Shown here: positions 33,265-39,142 of the stretch, piece by piece
Layout of the letters: each line of letters opens with the position of its first letter
How positions within the stretch are numbered: position 1 is the stretch's first letter
Assembly (NCBI GenBank): GCA_903905065.1
Contig: CAIVEW010000093.1
Span: 1-39,142 of the forward strand
Length of the DNA stretch: 39,142 nucleotides
From: an uncultured Bacteroidota bacterium
GTDB taxonomy: Bacteria; Bacteroidota; Bacteroidia; Chitinophagales; Chitinophagaceae
Reading direction: 5' to 3'
Program-made: the position numbers and the translations under genes
The notes under the pieces: generated by a model
The model's input: the letters and a program-made list of their open reading frames with translations, nothing else
Database searches by the model: none
What the model was told of the DNA's origin: nothing

Positions 33265-35403
33265 CTATTTCTGAATTAATGGCAAAATAAGTACAAATTC
33301 TGTTCCTTTTCCAATTTCTGAATTAACTTGTATCTGTCCGTTATGCTTATTTATGGTATTATAGGCGATTGAGAGTCCTAAGCCAGTACCCTCGCCCACG
33401 TCTTTCGTTGTGAAGAATGGCTCAAAAAGTTTCTTTTTCGTGTTTTCATCCATTCCTGTGCCATTGTCAGCAATTTTAATAAAAACACTGGTGTCATCAA
33501 AACTAGTGGAGATGGTAAGCAATCCTCCATCTGCATCCCCAAATTTTTTTCTCACGGCATATATCCCGTTTGAAATGATATTTAAAAATACCTGGTTCAG
33601 CTTGCCAGGATAACACTCTATAAGCGGAAGATCGGCATAATGTTTTTCGATCTTAATAATGTTGTTCAAAAGATTATTGGTAATGACCAATGTAGACTCC
33701 AGTCCTTCATTGATGTTTGCCTTTTTCAGGTCATCCTCGTCCAGGCGGGAGAATATGCGCAGCCCTTTCACTATTTCCGCTGTTCTTGATGCACCTTCGC
33801 CTATCCCGCTTAGCAGCTGATCAATTTCCTCCTTAAGGTATTCATAGTCTATCTCTTCCTTGTACGCGTTTATCTTTTTCTGCTTTTCTGCTACGGAAGA
33901 ATCAACATTGGCTATTTGTTCAATGGCGTCTACAGCATCCAGTAGTATGCGAACGTCCCTGTTTAGCGGCTTCACGTTGGAAGTCACAAAGTTGATCGGG
34001 TTGTTGATCTCATGGGCGATACCGGCGGTAAGCTGACCGAGAGATGCCATTTTCTCAGACTCTACAAGTTGTGTTTCCGCATCTTTCAGTTCTTTCATGG
34101 CCTTGTTCAGTCCATCGTTTGAGACTTGCAGTTCGTGTGTGCGTTCGTCAACTTTAGCCTCCAGAATTACGTTCTGTTCGCGCACGATTCGTTCATTCTC
34201 CTGCAGGGCGTCCATTGCCTGCGCCTGCGATTGTTCTTTTTCTTTCTTATAAGTGTTGATCTTATCCGCAAGTGCGAACGACAGTGTTACGGCCTCGAAC
34301 GCTGAACCAAACAGCAGGGCAGAACTGGTCAGGTTGTTATAAGGAAGAACCCCAAAATCTTTCAATACATAGACAACGACACAAACAATAAATACTGACC
34401 ACGCAATGAGAAAGAACCGGGCGGAACGCGAGCCCTTCATCAATATACGTATCGCCATGACCAGTACGTATACGGAACTAACCATTGCCGCGCCAAGAAT
34501 GATCTGGTAGCTTTGGTTATAATGTCGCGTAAGGGCTAGTACGCAGGCCGCAGCATATATTACCCAGAAGGCGTAGGATATTTTGTGTAAGCCCGGAGTA
34601 TTTGTTCTGGATGACAGGAAGTTCTTAGAAAACTCGATCGCTGCCAGTCCTATCGCGGCGCTCGATAGATAAATGCACATATCCACCACGTCGGGGTTGT
34701 GCGGGAAAAGCATCCGGAATGTGTATCCTTCAAGGGTGGTTTGCGTGATCAGGTTAACGGCAAGGTAAAGTACATAATAAATGTAGCTTCTATCTTTTAC
34801 CGTGGTATAGATAAACAAGTTGTAAAAGATCATAACGAAAATGATCCCCAGGTAGATGCCAAATAAAATGTCTTTTGTTAGGGCATTTTCAAAGGTCTGT
34901 ATTTCACTGCCCACATAAATCGGCACCATTAGCTGCTTACCACTTTTTAAATACAAATAAAGGGTGAGGGAATCGTTCTGCTTAATGCTTATCGGATAGA
35001 TAAACGTCTGGTTCTTTACTACCCTGTCATTAAAAGGCCTTCTGTCGCCACTATGGTTCTCAACGACAAGCGAGTCGTGGTGGAATTCATAAAAGTCAAC
35101 ATAATCGATGATAGGCTGCGCCAATTGCATGGCCAGATTTTCATCAGGTGTTTTATTTACTACAGTTATCCTTACCCAAAATGAGTTCGGCGTTATGGAT
35201 AGATTGGGTACCTGGCTGGTGGATAGCTTAAAATCAGGTGATTTCATTGCTGCCTTCAACGAAATATTCGAATTGCTGTCAGTGAGAATTTCCACTTTGT
35301 TCCCAACGGTGCCGAATAATCCCGAGTATGTGACGATTTGCTGCGAAAAAGCAAGTTGTTGAAAAGATAACAGGAGTAAAAGTGTGAGTACCTTCCGAAT
35401 CAT
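33265..35403 (-). CDS. 7TM-DISM sensor histidine kinase
   Basis: A 712-residue membrane sensor: signal peptide 1-20, an extracellular 7TMR-DISMED2-like domain (~25-170), seven TM segments (~178-385), a coiled coil (~390-450), HisKA with His464 in GQLTAGIAHEINNPINF, and an HATPase domain (NIISNGIYA, DNGTGM, FEPFFTTK, GTGLGLSI). DISMED2 domains are thought to bind carbohydrate-like or other small ligands (established for the family only in outline). It lies 15 nt after the GNAT-like gene, which suggests that what that enzyme makes may be what this protein senses. Confidence 0.92.
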   Translation of the reverse strand: MIRKVLTLLLLLSFQQLAFSQQIVTYSGLFGTVGNKVEILTDSNSNISLKAAMKSPDFKLSTSQVPNLSITPNSFWVRITVVNKTPDENLAMQLAQPIIDYVDFYEFHHDSLVVENHSGDRRPFNDRVVKNQTFIYPISIKQNDSLTLYLYLKSGKQLMVPIYVGSEIQTFENALTKDILFGIYLGIIFVMIFYNLFIYTTVKDRSYIYYVLYLAVNLITQTTLEGYTFRMLFPHNPDVVDMCIYLSSAAIGLAAIEFSKNFLSSRTNTPGLHKISYAFWVIYAAACVLALTRHYNQSYQIILGAAMVSSVYVLVMAIRILMKGSRSARFFLIAWSVFIVCVVVYVLKDFGVLPYNNLTSSALLFGSAFEAVTLSFALADKINTYKKEKEQSQAQAMDALQENERIVREQNVILEAKVDERTHELQVSNDGLNKAMKELKDAETQLVESEKMASLGQLTAGIAHEINNPINFVTSNVKPLNRDVRILLDAVDAIEQIANVDSSVAEKQKKINAYKEEIDYEYLKEEIDQLLSGIGEGASRTAEIVKGLRIFSRLDEDDLKKANINEGLESTLVITNNLLNNIIKIEKHYADLPLIECYPGKLNQVFLNIISNGIYAVRKKFGDADGGLLTISTSFDDTSVFIKIADNGTGMDENTKKKLFEPFFTTKDVGEGTGLGLSIAYNTINKHNGQIQVNSEIGKGTEFVLILPLIQK

Positions 35404-35418
35404 TTTTTTTCTGTGATC

Positions 35419-36102
35419 TTAAAAATTAAGGTTATACGATATTTCAATACTTCCTTTAGGGCCATGCTCCATCCTGGTAATATTCGGGTTGTCGCGCAAT
35501 TCAAAAACAAGGTCTCGCTCTGACGGCAAAGCACCGGGCAAATTCCTGGTGTCTTTAATGATAATACTGGTGGCCACAAGATCCAGTTTTGGATAAATAA
35601 AAGTGCCCTCGTTGCCAATGGAAGTTTCCTTTTCAAAGCCCTTCTCCACGCTGATCTGCAGCGTATGAGGGGCGCATAATGCAAATAGGGTAGGCAGGTT
35701 CAGTTGATTGGTAACACTGATACCCACTCTCATCAGAAAGTAGCTTCCCAAACCATAACCTGCCACTGACTTGGCGTTCCAAAGGCCGCAGAGTTCGCCG
35801 GTACCTATAGGAATATATTTTTTGATCAGGTCATAGACTTTCGTGTCCACAATAGATATCGCATCTTCCATGGGAAGATGGGTAATGCCATCGGCAATGT
35901 GTATCCTGATCCCGCCCACCGTTTCTCCCGTCTCCTTATTTTCTGCGATCATTACATAAGCCGCCGGATTATAAAACCAGTCTGTGCTGGAAGATGTGAC
36001 TTTACTCACGCCATAATCACGCAAAACATTAGCATGACCTTCGGCGAAGGATTTGCACGATTCCGGATCTTCAACAGCCCTGAAAGCCCTGATTCTTATC
36101 AT
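35419..36102 (-). CDS. GNAT-fold acyltransferase-like protein, LuxI-reminiscent
   Basis: A 227-residue cytosolic protein. An early strand ends in YVMIAENKETGETVGGIRIH, the R/Q-like GNAT core, followed by THLPMEDAI; a second core strand reads GELCGLWNAKS, then a long helix (GLGSYFLMRVGISVTNQL), PTLFALCAPHTLQI and GFEKETSIGNEGTF. The layout, with a xGGxRL-type turn, an E-L-x-x-L strand and a Gly-Phe step, recalls N-acyltransferases related to LuxI autoinducer synthases, but the typical LuxI charged residues are not clearly there. ATG start; 7 nt after the E1-nitroreductase gene. Role unknown; acyl transfer is the best guess. Confidence 0.7.
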   Translation of the reverse strand: MIRIRAFRAVEDPESCKSFAEGHANVLRDYGVSKVTSSSTDWFYNPAAYVMIAENKETGETVGGIRIHIADGITHLPMEDAISIVDTKVYDLIKKYIPIGTGELCGLWNAKSVAGYGLGSYFLMRVGISVTNQLNLPTLFALCAPHTLQISVEKGFEKETSIGNEGTFIYPKLDLVATSIIIKDTRNLPGALPSERDLVFELRDNPNITRMEHGPKGSIEISYNLNF

Positions 36103-36109
36103 TTATCTC

Positions 36110-38410
36110 CTAATAAAATACTTCTTCTTTTGGTTTTCTTAACGATCTAACTCCAATATCATCGGCAATGGCGAGTTTCATCAAAAATACCTCGGAATAA
36201 CCGGGCATTTTATCCAAATCCTGTTTAAAAATACTAATGAATTTCTCCCGGAGGGTTTTTAATTTATCCACAACGTGTGGAGGAATATCAACTCCGTTGC
36301 CATGTATCAGCCTGTTAAAAAAGAAAGCGGATGAAAGAACCGGGTGCACCGATATCCCATTGGCGTTTGCATATATCCATGCGCGTTCCACCGCCCTGCC
36401 AGCCGCCAGGAGTTCTTTACTGTTAAACTCCGGTACAGCAAAGATCAGTATAGAAGACGCGGCTTCCACGGCCTTCGTAGATAATTTCATAAACCCATCG
36501 CCTTTATCCCACCTGGATAATAACTCTACTGCACTCCAGTCACGGGCTACCTGGAACCCGGCCAGTTCACTTTGTGTGAGATCGACCGCGGCCAGTTCAA
36601 TGCCATCGTGGTGTTCCATTGCATGTTCCTTATTCCACCTTATTTCACTGTAAAACTCTTCATGCCCTTGCTCATGCAGCAATCTCACTTTATCACATGC
36701 AGCTATTATTTTCCCTAATTCGTTTAGCTTCTGATCGTCATCTGTATAGAATATTTTTATCCCCCGTTCTTCGCCTATTGCTGCCTTCATTCCTGAATAA
36801 AAACTGTCTGCCAATTTTTGCCTGGCCCCCAATTTCCTGTTCGTATAACGTGTATACATGTTTTGGGCTAGCGACATGGCCAGGGCATCTGACGTCTGAG
36901 CTGCCGGCCGGAAACGGATGGCAGCAACTATTTTGGAGCTTTCACCGGCTGGAAACAAGGTTACAGTATCCTCCAGTCCTATCGCCGCTGCCTGCAGGTG
37001 TACATTTTCGATGCCTGTGCCTAAGCCCATAAAAGAACCCATAGATGCATAATCGCCCCATGACCAGGATCTGTATTGGTCGTGAAACAGGAACAGCACG
37101 CCATTTCGGTACATCCATTTCCATGGCTGGTTATTGCCTGCGGACGGCGCGGCTACGGCTGCTTTGCTGATGTCAGATAGTTGCGCGTCAGTAAGCGGAT
37201 AGTCACCTGGTTTTCCTGCCTGGAAAAATTGTTCCACAGCCTGCTCCATGTATGCCTTATCAAGCGGTGTGTATGGGTTTACATAATTGGGCGCTTTTTT
37301 CTCTTTTGTATTTTTATCGGCAACGAGCTGATCGAGGTCAACGTAGTACCTGCCCGACTCGTGATACTGATCGAGCAATATTCTGCGGCAAACGTCGGTA
37401 GTTAGCGCGCCACCCAGTGTAACAGAGGATGCGAGCTGTGGCCATGTGTTTATTGACTGCTCCACTTCCATCATCGATGCTTTCAGCCGCGTGGAAATAG
37501 TTTCTGCACCAATCATTTTCAGAATGTATGGCACTTTCTCCTCGTTGGTCAGTCCCTTTATCTTGTCGGGGTCCAGGTCTCCGGCAAGCCCGTGAAATAT
37601 AGGCCGGTTTGGTTCCAGGTCAAAGCGCTCCACGTCGAGCATACCACGGTCATTGGTATCCATTACCACCGGTACTCCAAACTCACGGGCCTTGAAGCGG
37701 CTGACTATTTTTATGTCCAACCCATCGCAAACCTCAACCAATATGTCCAGTTTGCCATCCTTTATGAAGAAGTCATTGATATTCTGATCCGTCAGGCCAT
37801 CATTAAATATTTTTACATCAAGGAATGGGTCTATTTCAGCAATCTCGCGGGCAGCTATTATGGTTTTTAGCAAACCGAGGTTGTGAACACCGGTACGCAA
37901 ACGATTCAGGTTGCTTAATTCTGCGGTGTCAAAATCGGCCAGCCTTATCTGCCCGCAGGTGCGCTCCATCGCCAGGGTAAGCGCTATCGATTGCCCAACG
38001 GAGAGCCCAATAATACCTATCTTTTTTTTAGCCAGCAGCGCCTGCTCTTCAACGGTTATTTTATACTTGTTCCTATTAGTCCTGATGTCCACAAACTCCT
38101 GCTCATCCAGAACGTGTACCAATCGCTGGGACCACGGATAATAAACCCATACGCCATACTCTTCCATTGGGCAGTCGCCAACGTGCTGCGGTATTAATAC
38201 CTTGTAATCAGCGTCTTTGAGTTTTACACTTGGATGCCTGCTTTTTACCAGTTCTTTGAGTTGGTCGTATATTTCATCATAAAGAAATATGTTAGTTGAT
38301 TGAAGCAGGTCGTCAAAAGATTTCTTGTCTTCGGTATTAGAGAGCCGATAGAAAGCAGGTTTGTAACTTTCATTTAGTTTTTTAGTAGCATGCACCTTTT
38401 CGTTTAACAT
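36110..38410 (-). CDS. E1/ThiF-nitroreductase fusion (Rv1355c/MoeY-like)
   Basis: A 766-residue two-enzyme fusion of unknown product. After ~120 residues unlike anything I know, an E1-like adenylation domain (~125-370) shows the nucleotide loop IGIIGLSVG (131-139), Asp159/Asp161 and NLNR (167-170), a downstream Lys and a CDGLD segment. No CxxC zinc site is seen. A flavin nitroreductase domain (~405-735) begins with APSAGNNQPWKW (421-432), and has YTNRK and a GRAVERAWIYANANGISVHP helix. The pairing resembles the E1 and dehydrogenase partners of thiazole/oxazole peptide synthesis, but without a YcaO. ATG 38410 is preferred to the TTG at 38446. Confidence 0.85.
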   Translation of the reverse strand: MLNEKVHATKKLNESYKPAFYRLSNTEDKKSFDDLLQSTNIFLYDEIYDQLKELVKSRHPSVKLKDADYKVLIPQHVGDCPMEEYGVWVYYPWSQRLVHVLDEQEFVDIRTNRNKYKITVEEQALLAKKKIGIIGLSVGQSIALTLAMERTCGQIRLADFDTAELSNLNRLRTGVHNLGLLKTIIAAREIAEIDPFLDVKIFNDGLTDQNINDFFIKDGKLDILVEVCDGLDIKIVSRFKAREFGVPVVMDTNDRGMLDVERFDLEPNRPIFHGLAGDLDPDKIKGLTNEEKVPYILKMIGAETISTRLKASMMEVEQSINTWPQLASSVTLGGALTTDVCRRILLDQYHESGRYYVDLDQLVADKNTKEKKAPNYVNPYTPLDKAYMEQAVEQFFQAGKPGDYPLTDAQLSDISKAAVAAPSAGNNQPWKWMYRNGVLFLFHDQYRSWSWGDYASMGSFMGLGTGIENVHLQAAAIGLEDTVTLFPAGESSKIVAAIRFRPAAQTSDALAMSLAQNMYTRYTNRKLGARQKLADSFYSGMKAAIGEERGIKIFYTDDDQKLNELGKIIAACDKVRLLHEQGHEEFYSEIRWNKEHAMEHHDGIELAAVDLTQSELAGFQVARDWSAVELLSRWDKGDGFMKLSTKAVEAASSILIFAVPEFNSKELLAAGRAVERAWIYANANGISVHPVLSSAFFFNRLIHGNGVDIPPHVVDKLKTLREKFISIFKQDLDKMPGYSEVFLMKLAIADDIGVRSLRKPKEEVFY

Positions 38411-38435
38411 AGCATTAAAATTTTTTTGCGCCGAA

Positions 38436-38448
38436 GATTGGGCCAATC
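38436..38448. promoter_or_regulatory. 13-bp palindrome upstream of the E1-nitroreductase operon
   Basis: GATTGGGCCAATC has two 6-bp arms around one base. It lies between the candidate promoter box (38469-38462) and the preferred ATG at 38410, a fitting place for an operator. The alternative TTG start falls inside it, a further reason to doubt that start. Confidence 0.45.
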
Positions 38449-38461
38449 GTAAACAGGTGGT

Positions 38462-38494
38462 TAAATATACTGCAATTACTATTTATTTTCTCAA
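38462..38494 (-). promoter_or_regulatory. Candidate promoter of the signalling operon
   Basis: Minus-strand TTG (38494-38492) is followed after 22 nt by TATATTTA (38469-38462), one base short of TAnnTTTG. The divergent gap to the receiver at 38545 is very AT-rich; on the plus strand I see only a near-match, TATCTTG. Confidence 0.3.
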
Positions 38495-38544
38495 TATTTT
38501 GTTATCTTGCGAATAATATTAATCGGCATAATATTATAACAAAC

Positions 38545-39012
38545 ATGGCAAAACAGGATGGGATCAATATATTATATGTTGATGATGAGTTAAATAATCT
38601 TGTTTCTTTTAAGGCAGTATTTCGGATAAAGTATAATGTAATTACTGCCCTCAGTGGAGAAGAGGCCGTTCAGATACTTAGGAAGAACAACATCAATATT
38701 ATTATCACCGACCAGCGGATGCCGCAGATGACGGGAGTGGAATTCCTCGAATCCATACTGGACGAATTTCCAGACCCCATAAGGATATTGCTTACCGGCT
38801 ATGCCGATATGAATGCGGTAATAGACGCTGTAAATAAAGGCAAGATATTTCATTACCTGAGCAAACCCTGGAATGAGGAAGAACTGGACCTGACGATCAA
38901 CAGGGCATTTGACGTTTATAAACAGAAAATGGACGAAAAAGAGATGACCTACAAGCTCAGCCTCTCCAACGACCAGCTTGAATTTCTTTTGCGCCAAAAA
39001 CTGCTCTCATAA
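38545..39012 (+). CDS. Single-domain response regulator, divergent from the operon
   Basis: A 155-residue receiver with Asp13-Asp14, phospho-acceptor Asp56 in TDQRMP, LTGYAD and SKPW, followed by a ~35-residue charged helix (KQKMDEKEMTYKLSLSNDQ) that may dimerise. No output domain. It aligns along its whole receiver with that of the hybrid kinase (shared VDDE/IDDE-NNL, DQRMP, TGV-F-E, VIDAVN-G-IF-Y, KPW). It is divergent from the E1-nitroreductase operon with a 134-bp gap to that operon's preferred start, suggesting shared regulation. Confidence 0.9.
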   Translation: MAKQDGINILYVDDELNNLVSFKAVFRIKYNVITALSGEEAVQILRKNNINIIITDQRMPQMTGVEFLESILDEFPDPIRILLTGYADMNAVIDAVNKGKIFHYLSKPWNEEELDLTINRAFDVYKQKMDEKEMTYKLSLSNDQLEFLLRQKLLS

Positions 39013-39055
39013 ATAAATCATAAATTCTCTTCCGCGGTACTTGCAAGCCTATTCA

Positions 39056-39089
39056 TTGTGGCATTTCCTGTGATTACTGCTTACTTTTG
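39056..39089 (+). promoter_or_regulatory. Candidate promoter of a gene at the right edge
   Basis: TTG (39056-39058), 23 nt, then TACTTTTG (39082-39089), an exact match to the Bacteroidota promoter pattern. An ATG follows at 39117. Confidence 0.4.
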
Positions 39090-39116
39090 AACACTCTGGC
39101 TACACTAACTGCATCA

Positions 39117-39142
39117 ATGATCCGCATCAGTATCGTAATTAT
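39117..39142 (+). CDS. Start of a gene cut by the window edge (partial)
   Basis: The frame reads MIRISIVI up to the window end. Such starts are common both in response regulators and in other Rossmann-like proteins. The candidate promoter 28 nt upstream makes it more than chance. Nothing more can be said from eight codons. Confidence 0.35.

Overview
The window looks like chromosome of a Bacteroidota, probably close to Chitinophagaceae (inference). The signs are a fused MurF-alanine racemase, a giant secreted protein with a type IX secretion (T9SS) C-terminal sorting domain, a YtxH/holin-like envelope cassette, a Tet(X)-like flavoprotein, few Shine-Dalgarno sites, and several upstream boxes matching the Bacteroidota TTG-N19-23-TAnnTTTG promoter. 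I see no rRNA, tRNA, CRISPR array, transposase or clear prophage.

Layout. 0.1-8.6 kb is envelope and housekeeping: an AsmA-like membrane-anchored protein, an NlpC/P60 lipoprotein, a Tet(X)-like monooxygenase with its own terminator, a small exported protein, the MurF-Alr fusion and an exported DUF695-like protein. 8.7-16.5 kb is one gene for a roughly 2600-residue surface or secreted protein with 30 Ig-like (Big_2-type) repeats; every repeat keeps one Trp between two Cys. 17.5-24.5 kb is a tight six-gene exopolysaccharide operon: half-length TolC-like protein, Wzz/BY-kinase-like copolymerase with degraded kinase motifs, membrane GT2, an unlisted 50-residue membrane protein, a Wzy/O-antigen-ligase-like protein and a GT4-like glycosyltransferase. 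24.4-26.4 kb is a minus-strand run of small envelope proteins (DoxX-like, 4-TM protein, unknown, holin-like, YtxH). 26.5-31.7 kb is mixed metabolism and maintenance: nadD, rlmB, M15 peptidase, HSDL2-like SDR, AlkZ-like winged-helix protein and HMG-CoA lyase.

31.7-39.0 kb is the most unusual region. Five minus-strand genes with gaps of 15 nt or less, or overlaps, encode an E1/ThiF-nitroreductase fusion (Rv1355c/MoeY-like), a GNAT-fold protein faintly resembling LuxI-type synthases, a 7TM-DISM sensor kinase, a receiver-kinase hybrid and a lone receiver. A divergent lone receiver, clearly paralogous to the hybrid's receiver, sits across a short AT-rich intergenic region holding a 13-bp palindrome. 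My reading is that two biosynthetic enzymes are wired into a dedicated phosphorelay, possibly a small-molecule signalling system. That is inference from gene order and motifs only.

All family calls come from reading motifs by eye; no database search was run. Several starts were moved because the longest open frame begins at TTG or GTG with a better ATG inside, or the reverse; each case is noted.
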